Notes under the pieces: generated by a model
Databases searched by the model: none
The model's input: the letters and a program-made list of their open reading frames with translations, nothing else
Told to the model about the DNA's origin: nothing
Assembly (NCBI GenBank): GCA_942492375.1
Contig: CALOEL010000017.1
Span: 1 to 64,000, forward strand
Length of the DNA stretch: 64,000 nt
Source of the DNA: JAHEAO01 sp942492375
Lineage (GTDB): Bacteria; Pseudomonadota; Alphaproteobacteria; Rhodobacterales; Rhodobacteraceae
Reading direction: 5' to 3'
In this document: positions 1-8,431 of the stretch, in pieces
Layout: the number at the start of each line of letters is the position of its first letter
How positions within the stretch are numbered: position 1 is the stretch's first letter
Translations under genes and position numbers: made by a program

Positions 1-565
1 TTGCCAAAAGTGCTAGCGTTAGCCCCAGTGCCAGGCCGCTTCCGGTCGGAAGCCCGAGTGATCCGAGCGCATGCAGATTACGCCCGCCCGGCGTGACCCA
101 AAGCCCCGCGACCCTGTCCCGCAGCGGTGCCAGCCAGCCCGCAAGCGACATTTGCGCGACAACCGCAAAGATCAGACCGGACACCAGAGCGCGCAGGTTG
201 CCTGTGGCAGCAAGAACCAGCAGTCGACCAGAACACCCCCGCGCCAGAACCATCCCGACGCCGAACAGCAGACCTCCGAGGATCGCTCCCGACCAAGAGC
301 CCGTCACCGCCATCATTCGAGCCTCCGAAGAGCGCATAAGGCCAGACATCTCTGCTGCCTGGACCCAGACCAGCGCCGTGGAAAAGGTCAGAAGCCAAAC
401 CGCCATTCTCGGCCCCAACTCGCCTCTCGCGAATTCCACTGTGGCCGCGCGAAGGCAGAACGCGGATCTTTGCGCGGCGACGCCGAAGATGGCGCCGGTC
501 ATCAACCCGAAAAGCGCCGCTGTGGGTGTTTCCCCCAACTGGTCGACGATCTGCACAATATCCAT
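1..565 (-). CDS. YeeE/YedE family membrane transporter, 3' part cut off by window edge
   Basis: I read this frame directly from the reverse strand: it opens with ATG at 565, shows 188 uninterrupted codons and runs off the left edge. The protein is hydrophobic, with several membrane segments. It carries the signature GVGMVLARGCSGRLLVLA near residues 114-131 and an earlier AAQRSAFCLRAATVEFARG stretch near residues 30-48. Both are typical of YeeE/YedE proteins, the family that includes the thiosulfate importer TsuA; the conserved cysteines in these two motifs fit sulfur-compound handling. A GGAG lies about 9 bases upstream of the ATG. The gene diverges from the MFS gene at 701. The exact substrate is inferred from family only. 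Confidence 0.85.
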   Translation of the reverse strand, partial: MDIVQIVDQLGETPTAALFGLMTGAIFGVAAQRSAFCLRAATVEFARGELGPRMAVWLLTFSTALVWVQAAEMSGLMRSSEARMMAVTGSWSGAILGGLLFGVGMVLARGCSGRLLVLAATGNLRALVSGLIFAVVAQMSLAGWLAPLRDRVAGLWVTPGGRNLHALGSLGLPTGSGLALGLTLALLA

Positions 566-700
566 TTGCAGGCTCCGGTTTCCTGCGCATTCTCTGCACC
601 GAAATCTTCGGTCGGTCCTTGATCCAGATCAGATCGAATTCGCAACAGGGAATATGTTTTGTCCCTCGCAACGGTTCCGGTTTGGGATTATGCGAATGGG

Positions 701-1930
701 ATGCGCATCGTCGGAACGGAAACTGCCCAAGACATGCCAGCTTGGCGCCGGCCGGTTGCCTTGTTGTTCCTGTTCGCCTTCGCGATGCCGATCGCGTTCA
801 ATACATGGTCCGCGCTCCTGAACAATTTCGTCATCGAAGCGGCGGGTTTCACCGGCGTCGAGATCGGCTGGCTTCATACGATACGCGAGATCCCCGGCTT
901 CCTGGCGATCGGGGTAATCGCGATAATCATCTTCATGCGCGAGCAGATTTTGGGAACCGTAGCACTTCTGATGCTGGGTGCCGCGACCGCCGTGACCGCG
1001 TGGTTTCCCAGTTTCGGCGGGCTGCTGACCGTGACGATGATCTCGTCCATCGGGTTTCACTATTTCGAGACGGTCAATCAGTCACTGCAACTGCAATGGA
1101 TTGAAAAGCAGCGTGCCCCTCAGACCTTGGGGTGGATCATGGGCATCGGCGCGGCGGCGTCGCTGCTGTCTTACGGGCTGCTGGTGGTCACCTGGCAGGC
1201 ATTCGATCTGTCATACAGCTTTGTGTATCTGGTTTCCGGCGGCGTTACCGCGGCGATCGCGATCTTCTGCTTTCTGGCTTATCCCCAGTTCGAAGCGCCG
1301 CATCCACAGTTCAAGTCCTTCGTCCTGCGGCGGCGCTATTGGCTCTACTACGCGCTGCAGTTCATGTCGGGTGCCAGACGCCAGATATTCGTGGTGTTCG
1401 CGGCTTTTATGATGGTCGAGCGTTTCGGTTTCGAAGTCCACGAGATCACGGCGCTTTTCCTGATCAACTTCGTCGCCAACATGCTTTTCGCGCCGGTGAT
1501 GGGCCATGCAGTGGCCCGTTGGGGAGAGCGGAGAGCCTTGAACTTCGAGTATATCGGGCTGATCGCGGTATTTCTTTCTTATGGTGGCATCTACTATTTC
1601 GGCTGGGGGGTGGTGCTGGCGGCAGGTCTCTACGTCATCGACCACCTCTTCTTCGCGCTTGCGTTTGCGCTGAAAACCTATTTCCAGAAGATTGCCGATC
1701 CGCAGGACATCGCACCTACGGCAGCCGTTTCCTTCACGATCAACCATATCGCCGCAGTGTTCCTGCCGGCGCTACTCGGCTATCTCTGGATCACGTCTCC
1801 CGGCGCCGTTTTCGCGCTTGCGGCGGCCATGGCCGCTGTTTCACTGGGGTTGTCGCTGCTTATTCCCCGGCACCCGGAACCGGGCAACGAAACCATCTTT
1901 TCGCGCTTTGCCGCCACGCCCGCCGAATAA
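701..1930 (+). CDS. MFS transporter, substrate unknown
   Basis: A polytopic protein of 409 residues with about 12 hydrophobic segments, the length and layout of a major facilitator superfamily permease. I see no motif that fixes the substrate. The first in-frame ATG is at 701. A TTG at 659 has a better placed purine-rich stretch (CAGGGA) 8 bases upstream and would add 14 residues, and a further ATG is at 734, so the start is uncertain. The gene diverges from the YeeE/YedE gene and is followed 15 bases later by prmA, so the two are probably co-transcribed. Proteins of this type next to prmA are common in Rhodobacteraceae, but their role is unknown to me. Confidence 0.85.
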   Translation: MRIVGTETAQDMPAWRRPVALLFLFAFAMPIAFNTWSALLNNFVIEAAGFTGVEIGWLHTIREIPGFLAIGVIAIIIFMREQILGTVALLMLGAATAVTAWFPSFGGLLTVTMISSIGFHYFETVNQSLQLQWIEKQRAPQTLGWIMGIGAAASLLSYGLLVVTWQAFDLSYSFVYLVSGGVTAAIAIFCFLAYPQFEAPHPQFKSFVLRRRYWLYYALQFMSGARRQIFVVFAAFMMVERFGFEVHEITALFLINFVANMLFAPVMGHAVARWGERRALNFEYIGLIAVFLSYGGIYYFGWGVVLAAGLYVIDHLFFALAFALKTYFQKIADPQDIAPTAAVSFTINHIAAVFLPALLGYLWITSPGAVFALAAAMAAVSLGLSLLIPRHPEPGNETIFSRFAATPAE

Positions 1931-1945
1931 CGAACGGACCGCTTG

Positions 1946-2821
1946 ATGCCGACCTACACCGCCCTGACGACTTTGGCTGGCAACGCCGCCGCCGAGGCGC
2001 TTGCGCAGGCGATGGAGCGTCTGTCACCCGAGGCAACTGGAATCGGGGTGTTCGAGATCGAAGACGGGTCCGGACTTTGGGAGGTCGGAGGCTATTTCGT
2101 CGAGCCGCCGGATGAGGCCGGACTGGCACTGCTCGCTGCTATGCATGGTGCAAAACCGTTCACGGTCTCAGAACTGCCGGAGCAGGACTGGGTCGCGAAA
2201 GTCCGGCGTGAGCTTTCGCCGGTGCAGGCGGGCCGGTTCTTCGTTCATGGCAGCCACGATGCCGACAATGTGCCCTCCGACGCGATACCTCTGCTGATCG
2301 AGGCCGCGATGGCATTCGGCACCGGGCATCATGGCACGACGCTGGGATGTCTGCAGGCGTTCGAGAAACTTCTGGCCGACGGTTTCCGCGGGACCAGCGT
2401 CGTCGATATCGGCTGTGGGACGGCGGTTCTGGCGATGGCCGCGGCGAAGGTGCTGCCGGGAACGATACTGGCCAGTGACATTGATGATGTGGCCGTCGAG
2501 GTGGCCGAGGCCAATGTCGCGGCGAATGGCCTGCAGGGTCGGGTGCAATGTGTTGCGGCAGCGGGATTGGACCACGCGACCCTGCACGCCGCCGCGCCTT
2601 TCGATTTGATCTTCGCGAACATCCTGAAGGGACCACTGATCGATCTTGCGCCTGAAATGGCCCTCGCAAGTGCAGCGGGTGGATTCGTGATCCTTTCGGG
2701 AATCCTCAATGAACAGGCGGACGAGGTGCTGCGCGTTTATCGCTCCGTTGGATACAATCTGTGTGAAAGACAAGAAATTGTAGAGTGGACAACCCTCTCT
2801 TTGCGCTTCGATTCAAGCTAA
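1946..2821 (+). CDS. prmA: Ribosomal protein L11 methyltransferase
   Basis: SAM-dependent enzyme that methylates ribosomal protein L11. The 291-residue protein has the family's N-terminal substrate-recruiting part followed by a class I methyltransferase domain. The AFGTGHHGTT motif is near residue 123, the SAM loop VVDIGCGTAVLAMAAAK is near residue 151, and FANILKGPL, the usual catalytic-region motif, is near residue 221. ATG at 1946 is preferred over the adjacent TTG at 1943. It follows the MFS gene closely and is followed by about 100 non-coding bases before the next gene. Nothing is missing relative to the family. Confidence 0.96.
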   Translation: MPTYTALTTLAGNAAAEALAQAMERLSPEATGIGVFEIEDGSGLWEVGGYFVEPPDEAGLALLAAMHGAKPFTVSELPEQDWVAKVRRELSPVQAGRFFVHGSHDADNVPSDAIPLLIEAAMAFGTGHHGTTLGCLQAFEKLLADGFRGTSVVDIGCGTAVLAMAAAKVLPGTILASDIDDVAVEVAEANVAANGLQGRVQCVAAAGLDHATLHAAAPFDLIFANILKGPLIDLAPEMALASAAGGFVILSGILNEQADEVLRVYRSVGYNLCERQEIVEWTTLSLRFDSS

Positions 2822-2920
2822 CTCACTGAAATAGGGCGGAAACGGCGAGCGTGCCATATTTCTGCCGCATTTCACCGGGACTCTGCATGGATTGGCGGGG
2901 GCTAGTGTGACGAGGCTGCT

Positions 2921-3268
2921 ATGGCTGATGCAAAGCAAATCCAGTTCGGACAGCGACTGAGGCGTATTGACCGCCACCACCGGAAGCTTGCCCGTGGATA
3001 TGTGGCGACTGTCAACCACGACGGACTTATCGTAGCGCGGCCAAGGCGCCGGACCTCTCTGTTTCCTCTGCGCGGGCTTTTCCTGTGTCTCCTGACGCTC
3101 CTGGCGTTCAAGGGCTTTCTTTACGCCCAGTTGGGAGAGACCTCCTATGCGCAACGTGTGGCGTTGTTGCAGAGCGGTACCGTGGTCGAAAAGATGGGTG
3201 CTTATGCAATGCAGGCCGATCCGGTCACGATCTGGATCGGAGACCAGATCCGCCCGTTCATCCGGTAA
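2921..3268 (+). CDS. Small single-pass membrane protein, conserved unknown
   Basis: A 115-residue protein that I do not recognise by function. The N-terminal 47 residues are strongly basic (many Arg, Lys and His). They are followed by one hydrophobic segment at about residues 48-68 and a C-terminal part of about 47 residues. The charge distribution predicts a cytoplasmic N-terminus and a periplasmic C-terminus. It starts at ATG 2921, about 100 bases after prmA, and ends 27 bases before a strong intrinsic terminator, so it is the last gene of this plus-strand group. Coding character is good, with high third-position GC. I have no basis for assigning a role. Confidence 0.7.
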   Translation: MADAKQIQFGQRLRRIDRHHRKLARGYVATVNHDGLIVARPRRRTSLFPLRGLFLCLLTLLAFKGFLYAQLGETSYAQRVALLQSGTVVEKMGAYAMQADPVTIWIGDQIRPFIR

Positions 3269-3295
3269 ACCGAACCTTCCGACATTCTGGAAAGA

Positions 3296-3325
3296 AAAAG
3301 GCCGCTCCCGAGGGTGCGGCCTTTT
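3296..3325 (+). terminator. Intrinsic terminator after the prmA group
   Basis: A 10-bp perfect stem (AAAAGGCCGC, 3296-3305, with GCGGCCTTTT, 3316-3325) around a 10-base loop, with a T run on the 3' arm and an A run on the 5' arm. It can therefore stop transcription from both sides: the plus-strand gene ending at 3268 and the minus-strand DUF1127 gene ending at 3347. Confidence 0.88.
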
Positions 3326-3346
3326 GGTTGTAGGATCCAGCGGACC

Positions 3347-3535
3347 TTAGCGCGTGATGTTCTCGATATCGCTGCGGCAAAGGCCGATATCGTCCAGTTC
3401 GCGGTTGGTCAGTTGGGACAGTGCCTTGCGGGTAACGCGGGCATCATTCCAGGCGACGATTGCATTCATCGTTTTCGTGACCACGTTGCCAAAGCGGGCG
3501 CCGCTCACGGGGCGGAGGGTGTCGATTGCGGTCAT
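3347..3535 (-). CDS. DUF1127 domain small protein
   Basis: A 62-residue basic protein. Its C-terminal half, RKALSQLTNRELDDIGLCRSD, matches the DUF1127 (YjiS-like) pattern of a short helix with a conserved L-x-D-I-G-L/I-x-R-x-D core. Proteins of this group are abundant in alphaproteobacteria, and some affect RNA turnover or stress and phosphate responses. No role can be assigned to this copy. It is transcribed on its own from the minus strand, with a purine-rich GAAGGAAGA just upstream of the ATG and the bidirectional terminator downstream. Confidence 0.85.
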   Translation of the reverse strand: MTAIDTLRPVSGARFGNVVTKTMNAIVAWNDARVTRKALSQLTNRELDDIGLCRSDIENITR

Positions 3536-3862
3536 TTCATTCTTCCTTCAGTCGAAATGTTCAGCAGGGGAGCTGCGTGTCTCGAAACCGCAAGTAGGCG
3601 GAGCAGGGCTATGCCGCAACTGCCATTTTTGCATGGCAATCATGCGTCTTATGCATAGCGTCAAAACCGTCGTAACCGTTTGTTAAATTGGCGGAAATGC
3701 CTCTCGGCGGATGTCGAGAATTGGCTTCCGAATGGCGCTTTTTGACCAAAGTCAGCGCCTTTTGACGAGAACCGTGAAATTCGACCGTCGCAGAGCGAGG
3801 ACTGGCAGATGTTCGCGTTTCGTGCTAATCGATAAAAAAGCAACAAGAAGCAGGGCAGTATC
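3536..3862. other. Intergenic region between divergent DUF1127 gene and ruvC
   Basis: 327 bases without a convincing gene. It must hold the promoters for the minus-strand DUF1127 gene and the plus-strand ruvCAB operon. A TTGACG-like hexamer is visible on the minus strand near 3660, but I cannot pair it with a good -10. A 67-codon open frame on the minus strand (3661-3864) has no family resemblance and I do not call it. Confidence 0.5.
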
Positions 3863-4369
3863 ATGCGAATTTTGGGGATCGACCCGGGCCTTCGGAATAT
3901 GGGGTGGGGTCTGATCGACGTCCAGGGGTCGCGATTCGCCCATGTCGCAAACGGTATCTGCCATTCGGTCGGGACGGATCTGGCGGCGCGCCTGCTCAGC
4001 CTGCATCAACAGCTGTCCGCCGTGATCCTGCAATATGCCCCCGATGTGGCGGCGATCGAACAGACATTCGTGAACAAGGACGGCGCAGCAACGCTTAAGC
4101 TGGGCCAGGCGCGAGGGATTGCGATGCTGGTTCCCGCACAGGCGGGCATTCCCGTTGGAGAATACGCCCCCAACGCCGTCAAGAAAGCCGTCGTCGGCGT
4201 CGGTCATGCCGACAAGCGACAGGTGGATCACATGGTGCGGGTGTACCTGCCCGGTGTGGGTATCGCCGGGCCGGATGCCGCGGATGCGCTGGCGATCGCG
4301 ATCTGCCATTCGCATCACGCCCAATCCGCTGGCCGGCTCGCCGAAGCTCTGACGAAGGCCGGCGCATGA
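3863..4369 (+). CDS. ruvC: Crossover junction endodeoxyribonuclease RuvC
   Basis: Holliday junction resolvase that cuts junctions bound by RuvAB. At 168 residues it has normal length. It opens with MRILGIDPGLRNMGWG, which contains the first catalytic Asp, has IEQTFVNKD near residue 70 with the catalytic Glu, and ends with a GPDAADALAIAICH segment carrying the last acidic residues. The ATG at 3863 is preceded by GCAGGG. Its stop overlaps the ruvA start (ATGA at 4366-4369), the usual coupling in ruvCAB operons. Confidence 0.97.
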   Translation: MRILGIDPGLRNMGWGLIDVQGSRFAHVANGICHSVGTDLAARLLSLHQQLSAVILQYAPDVAAIEQTFVNKDGAATLKLGQARGIAMLVPAQAGIPVGEYAPNAVKKAVVGVGHADKRQVDHMVRVYLPGVGIAGPDAADALAIAICHSHHAQSAGRLAEALTKAGA

Positions 4370-5034
4370 TCGGCAGGATCGCCGGACGGATTGACCACCG
4401 CGGTGGCGATCACGTCCTGATAGATGTTCGCGGCGTGGGCTACGTCGTTCACGTATCCGACCGGACCCTGGCCGCTCTTCCAGCGGTGGGGGGTCAGGCC
4501 GCGCTTTACACTGACCTTCTTGTGAGAGAGGACCTGCTGCAGCTTTTCGGCTTCACAAGCATGGTCGAGAAGGAATGGCACCGCTTGCTGATGAGTGTTC
4601 AGGGGATCGGCGCCAAGGCGTCGATGGCGATCCTCGGGACGCTGGGGCCGGATGGCGTTTCCCGTGCGATCGCGTTGGGGGACTGGAATGCGGTCAAGGC
4701 GGCGCCGGGGGTCGGACCGAAAATCGCGCAGCGCGTAGTGAACGAGCTTAAGGACAAGGCGCCTTCGGTCATGGCCATGGGCGTCGGCAAAACGTCGGCA
4801 GAAGGTATGGCACATGTCGGCGCCGAGGCGGATCCGCCCGAGGATGCCGCCGTCGTCGAGCCGGTAAGGGCAAGCTCCTCGGCTCAGTCAGAGGCGCTTT
4901 CCGCGCTTCAGAACCTCGGCTACGGGCCATCCGATGCGGCGCGCGCGGTCGCCCAGGCGGCGGACACTGTCGCAGATGCCGGAACGCCCGAACTGATCCG
5001 CGCAGCGCTCAAGCTTCTGGCGCCGAAGGGGTAA
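4366..5034 (+). CDS. ruvA: Holliday junction branch migration protein RuvA
   Basis: RuvA tetramer binds the Holliday junction and loads the RuvB motor. The 222-residue protein has the N-terminal OB-fold (MIGRIAGRIDHRGGDHVLID), helix-hairpin-helix motifs in the middle (VQGIGAKASMAILGTLG and APGVGPKIAQRVVNELK), and the mobile C-terminal domain that contacts RuvB (EALSALQNLGYGPSDAARAV). The linker between domains II and III is longer than in E. coli and rich in Ala, Glu and Ser. It overlaps ruvC by 4 bases and is followed after 3 bases by ruvB. Confidence 0.97.
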   Translation: MIGRIAGRIDHRGGDHVLIDVRGVGYVVHVSDRTLAALPAVGGQAALYTDLLVREDLLQLFGFTSMVEKEWHRLLMSVQGIGAKASMAILGTLGPDGVSRAIALGDWNAVKAAPGVGPKIAQRVVNELKDKAPSVMAMGVGKTSAEGMAHVGAEADPPEDAAVVEPVRASSSAQSEALSALQNLGYGPSDAARAVAQAADTVADAGTPELIRAALKLLAPKG

Positions 5035-5037
5035 CGC

Positions 5038-6066
5038 ATGGCTGACCCGGATCCCACGCTCCGCCCGTTTCCACAGCCCGAGGATGCAGACCGCGCATTG
5101 CGCCCGCAGGTTCTGGACGAATTCATTGGTCAGGAAGAACTGCGCGCCAATCTGAAGGTCTTCATCGAATCCGCTCGTCGCCGGGGCGAGGCGATGGACC
5201 ACACGCTGTTCTACGGTCCTCCGGGATTGGGCAAGACGACGCTGGCGCAGATCATGGCGCGGGAACTCGGGGTCAATTTCCGCATGACCTCGGGGCCGGT
5301 TCTGGCGCGGGCAGGCGATCTGGCTGCGATCCTCACGAACCTCGAGGCGCGGGACGTTCTGTTCATCGACGAAATTCATCGGCTTAACCCGGTTGTCGAG
5401 GAGGTTCTCTACCCGGCTTTGGAGGATTTCGAACTTGATCTCGTGATCGGCGAAGGCCCCGCCGCGAGGACCGTGCGGATCGAGCTGCAGCCCTTTACGC
5501 TTGTCGGGGCGACGACGCGGCTCGGCCTTTTGACGACACCGCTTCGGGACAGGTTCGGTATTCCGTCGCGACTGCAATTCTATACCGTCGACGAATTGCA
5601 CGAGATCGTCAGCCGCGGTGCGAAATTGCTGGGGATCGCGGTCGAATCCGACGGAGCGATGGAGATTGCGCGGCGTGCCCGCGGAACACCCCGGATCGCG
5701 GGGCGGCTATTGCGCCGCGTCGTCGATTTCGCGGTGGTCGAGGGGGACGGCCATCTGACCCGTGCGATTGCCGACAAGGCGTTGACTCGGTTGGGAGTGG
5801 ATCACCTTGGTCTCGACGGGGCCGACCGCCGTTATCTCGGGCTGATGGCCGAGCATTATTCGGGGGGGCCGGTTGGCGTCGAAACCTTGTCCGCCGCATT
5901 GTCGGAAAGCCGCGATGCGATCGAGGAGGTCATCGAACCCTTCCTCCTGCAGCAGGGGCTTGTACAGCGCACGCCGCGCGGCCGGATGCTGGCGCAGAAG
6001 GCGTGGACGCATCTGGGTCTGGATGCGCCCCGGACGGCGGGCCAGTCGGACCTGTTCGGGAAATAG
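5038..6066 (+). CDS. ruvB: Holliday junction branch migration ATPase RuvB
   Basis: AAA+ motor that drives branch migration with RuvA. The 342-residue protein has Walker A (GPPGLGKT, about residues 60-67), Walker B (VLFIDEIHRL, about residue 110), a sensor/arginine-finger region (GATTRLGLLTTPLRDRFG) and the C-terminal winged helix with the typical ending (TPRGRMLAQKAWTHLG). It sits 3 bases after ruvA. Everything expected of the family is present. Confidence 0.98.
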   Translation: MADPDPTLRPFPQPEDADRALRPQVLDEFIGQEELRANLKVFIESARRRGEAMDHTLFYGPPGLGKTTLAQIMARELGVNFRMTSGPVLARAGDLAAILTNLEARDVLFIDEIHRLNPVVEEVLYPALEDFELDLVIGEGPAARTVRIELQPFTLVGATTRLGLLTTPLRDRFGIPSRLQFYTVDELHEIVSRGAKLLGIAVESDGAMEIARRARGTPRIAGRLLRRVVDFAVVEGDGHLTRAIADKALTRLGVDHLGLDGADRRYLGLMAEHYSGGPVGVETLSAALSESRDAIEEVIEPFLLQQGLVQRTPRGRMLAQKAWTHLGLDAPRTAGQSDLFGK

Positions 6067-6135
6067 TGCAGGTTGCCCCCTGAAGATGCAGGGTTTAGGG
6101 CTTTGAGCGGGCCCGGCAATAGGACGGATGGCGGC

Positions 6136-6762
6136 GTGACCCCGGAAGAAATTGAAAACCTGTTCACGCGAAATGACGGCAGCTATGGCTTTGCGCGTTG
6201 GGGACAACCCATCGTACCGGTCGTTTTCGGTGTCGATGACCGGACACTGGAGATCGTCAAGGGCGCGATAGTGGCTGTCGCGACGCTCGCCCGTCACGAG
6301 ATCGCAGAAACCGATCCAGAACTTGGCGTGAACCTGATGATCTTCTTCCTGCGCGAATGGAAAGAACTGCCAGAGGTTCCGAATCTGGACAGGCTTCTGC
6401 CCGAACTCGACACTCTGGTGAAGCGGCTCGCTGAAGCGCGGGCGAACCAGTACCGCAGCTTCCGCTTCGACGATCAGGGGGCGATCCGCGCGTGCTTTGT
6501 CTTTCTCCGCATGGATGAGGCGCTGGCCGGTCAGCCCGCCGACATCCTGGCGTTGGGCCAGATCGTGCAAGCCATGCTGACCTGGGGTGAAACGGCGTTC
6601 TCCGCGATATCGCCGCTGGCGCGTCTTCCTGACGGAACGACGATCCTGAAGCCCGAAATCGCGGCGCTGATCCGCGCGGCCTATGATTCCGCGATGCCGG
6701 TCTCTGCCAGCGATCCGGCCCATGCCCTGCGGCTTTTCGCGAGAATGGAAAAGACGCCGTGA
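6136..6762 (+). CDS. Conserved protein of unknown function between ruvB and ybgC
   Basis: A 208-residue soluble protein that I cannot assign to a family with a known role. It has no signal peptide or membrane segment; the middle is hydrophobic and alpha/beta-like (GQPIVPVVFGVDDRTLEIVKG) and the rest is acidic. I choose the GTG at 6136 because AGGACGG lies about 8 bases upstream; a TTG at 6073 would add 21 unconvincing residues. Its stop overlaps the GTG start of ybgC (GTGA at 6759-6762), so it is translationally coupled to the tol-pal operon. That linkage hints at an envelope or division-related role, which is inference only. Confidence 0.75.
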   Translation: MTPEEIENLFTRNDGSYGFARWGQPIVPVVFGVDDRTLEIVKGAIVAVATLARHEIAETDPELGVNLMIFFLREWKELPEVPNLDRLLPELDTLVKRLAEARANQYRSFRFDDQGAIRACFVFLRMDEALAGQPADILALGQIVQAMLTWGETAFSAISPLARLPDGTTILKPEIAALIRAAYDSAMPVSASDPAHALRLFARMEKTP

Positions 6763-7148
6763 CGCACGAGTTCCATCTGCGGGTCTACTACGAGGATACC
6801 GATCTGGCCGGTATCGTCTATTACGCGAACTACCTGAAGTTCATAGAGCGCGGGCGGACCGAATGGGTCCGGTCCCTCGGTGTCGATCAGAGCGTGCTGA
6901 AAGAGCGGCATGGGATCGTCTTTGCGGTGCGCCGCGTCGAAGCCGACTATCTGCGTCCGGCGCGCTTTGACGATGAACTCGTTGTCAACACGGCTCTCAC
7001 TTCGGCCACAGGCGCGCGGATTGTCTTGCGGCAGCAGGTCACGCGCGACGGTGAGGTGCTTTTTGATGCGGCTGTGACCCTTGTCGCGCTTTCAGACGCA
7101 GGCACGGTCGCCCGGTTGCCGGCGGATATTCGCCGAGTTTTCCACTGA
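6759..7148 (+). CDS. ybgC: Tol-Pal associated acyl-CoA thioesterase YbgC
   Basis: Hotdog-fold thioesterase of the 4-hydroxybenzoyl-CoA thioesterase type; YbgC hydrolyses acyl-CoA or acyl-ACP esters and is almost always encoded with tolQRA. The 129-residue protein has the active-site stretch YYEDTDLAGIVYYANYLKF near residue 10, with the catalytic Asp, followed by the ERGRTEW helix. It starts with GTG overlapping the upstream stop. A 110-base gap before tolQ may hold a further promoter. Confidence 0.95.
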   Translation: MTHEFHLRVYYEDTDLAGIVYYANYLKFIERGRTEWVRSLGVDQSVLKERHGIVFAVRRVEADYLRPARFDDELVVNTALTSATGARIVLRQQVTRDGEVLFDAAVTLVALSDAGTVARLPADIRRVFH

Positions 7149-7258
7149 CATCACGAATTTTCGGCGATGACGTGCTTGTGTTGGCATTCCGCTTCAACAT
7201 CCGTTAATTTGCGGTCAAAGAGAGCGGTCAGAAAACGGCCCCAAAAAGAGCAGGACTT

Positions 7259-7954
7259 ATGGAAACGGAAACCCTTGCGATCGCGCAGGAGATAGATTTC
7301 TCCTTTCTTGCGCTGTTTTTGCGCGCCAGCTTCACCGTCAAGCTGGTGATGATATTGCTGATTATCGCCTCGTTCTGGGCATGGGCGATCATCATTCAGA
7401 AGCACATCAACTTCCGGCGTGCCCGCACGGAATCCTCGTTTTTCGACCAGGCCTTCTGGTCGGGCGAGCCGCTGGACGAGCTTTTCGACACGATTGCCGG
7501 GCAGCCCACCGGCGCATCGCAAAAGATATTCTCTGCCGGGATGCTGGAATGGCGTCGAAGCCACCGGCAGGACGGCGGATTGATTGCCGGCGCTCAGGCG
7601 CGGATCGACCGCTCGATGGACGTGGCGATCGCCAAGGAATCCGAACAACTGAGCAAGGGCCTGCCGTTCCTGGCGACGGTCGGGTCAACGGCGCCCTTCG
7701 TGGGCCTGTTCGGAACCGTGTGGGGTATCAAGACGGCCTTTGAAGAGATCGCGATCCAGCAGAACACCAACCTTGCCGTCGTCGCGCCCGGTATCGCAGA
7801 GGCCCTTCTGGCGACGGGGCTTGGCCTGCTGGCGGCTATCCCGGCGGTGATCTTCTACAACAAGCTGTCATCGGACAGCGACCAGATCGTCTCGGGATAC
7901 GAGGCCTTCGCCGACGAATTCGCCACGATCCTCAGCCGCCAGTTGGACAGCTGA
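7259..7954 (+). CDS. tolQ: Tol-Pal system proton-channel subunit TolQ
   Basis: Inner-membrane MotA/ExbB-family protein that with TolR uses the proton gradient to energise TolA during outer-membrane constriction. The 231-residue protein has a first membrane segment at about residues 27-48, a cytoplasmic loop, and two C-terminal segments including GLPFLATVGSTAPFVGLFGT, the family signature, and AEALLATGLGLLAAIPAV. The ATG at 7259 is preceded by AGCAGGA. tolR starts one base after its stop. Confidence 0.96.
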   Translation: METETLAIAQEIDFSFLALFLRASFTVKLVMILLIIASFWAWAIIIQKHINFRRARTESSFFDQAFWSGEPLDELFDTIAGQPTGASQKIFSAGMLEWRRSHRQDGGLIAGAQARIDRSMDVAIAKESEQLSKGLPFLATVGSTAPFVGLFGTVWGIKTAFEEIAIQQNTNLAVVAPGIAEALLATGLGLLAAIPAVIFYNKLSSDSDQIVSGYEAFADEFATILSRQLDS

Positions 7955-7955
7955 T

Positions 7956-8426
7956 ATGGGTGGGGGCGTGTTGCAGAAATCGGGCGGAGGACGGCGCGGA
8001 CGGCGCCGCGGCAAGGCGCAGGCGATGTCGGAAATCAACATCACGCCGATGGTCGATGTGATGCTGGTGCTTCTGATCATCTTCATGGTCGCGGCGCCTC
8101 TGCTGACAGTAGGGGTTCCGGTCGAATTGCCGAAGACGGCAGCTACGGCGCTGCCCACCGAGCAGGAGGAGCCGCTGACGATCACGCTGACAGCCGACGG
8201 ACAGATGCTGATCCAGACCACGGAGACGGCCAGCGACGAGATGATCCCGAAGCTGCGCGCGATCGCGGCGGAACGGGCGGATGACAAGGTTTTCCTGCGT
8301 GCGGACGGATCCATTCCGTATGACCGGGTGATGCAGGTCATGGGCGCGCTGAATGCCGGAGGGTTCCGCAACATCGGGCTGGTGACGGATACCGGCGGAC
8401 CGACGCTGGACGGACGTGACGGGTAG
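7956..8426 (+). CDS. tolR: Tol-Pal system stator protein TolR
   Basis: ExbD/TolR-family protein, partner of TolQ. The 156-residue protein has a basic Gly-rich N-terminus, then SEINITPMVDVMLVLLIIFM, the single membrane helix with the conserved Asp that carries protons, and a periplasmic domain ending in the GGFRNIGLVTD motif. It lies one base after tolQ and 5 bases before tolA. It is typical in every respect. Confidence 0.96.
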   Translation: MGGGVLQKSGGGRRGRRRGKAQAMSEINITPMVDVMLVLLIIFMVAAPLLTVGVPVELPKTAATALPTEQEEPLTITLTADGQMLIQTTETASDEMIPKLRAIAAERADDKVFLRADGSIPYDRVMQVMGALNAGGFRNIGLVTDTGGPTLDGRDG

Positions 8427-8431
8427 ATGCG

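Noticed and set aside
3661..3864. 67-codon minus-strand open frame upstream of ruvC
   Set aside because: No ribosome binding site of note, overlaps the ruvC start and looks like non-coding promoter DNA.
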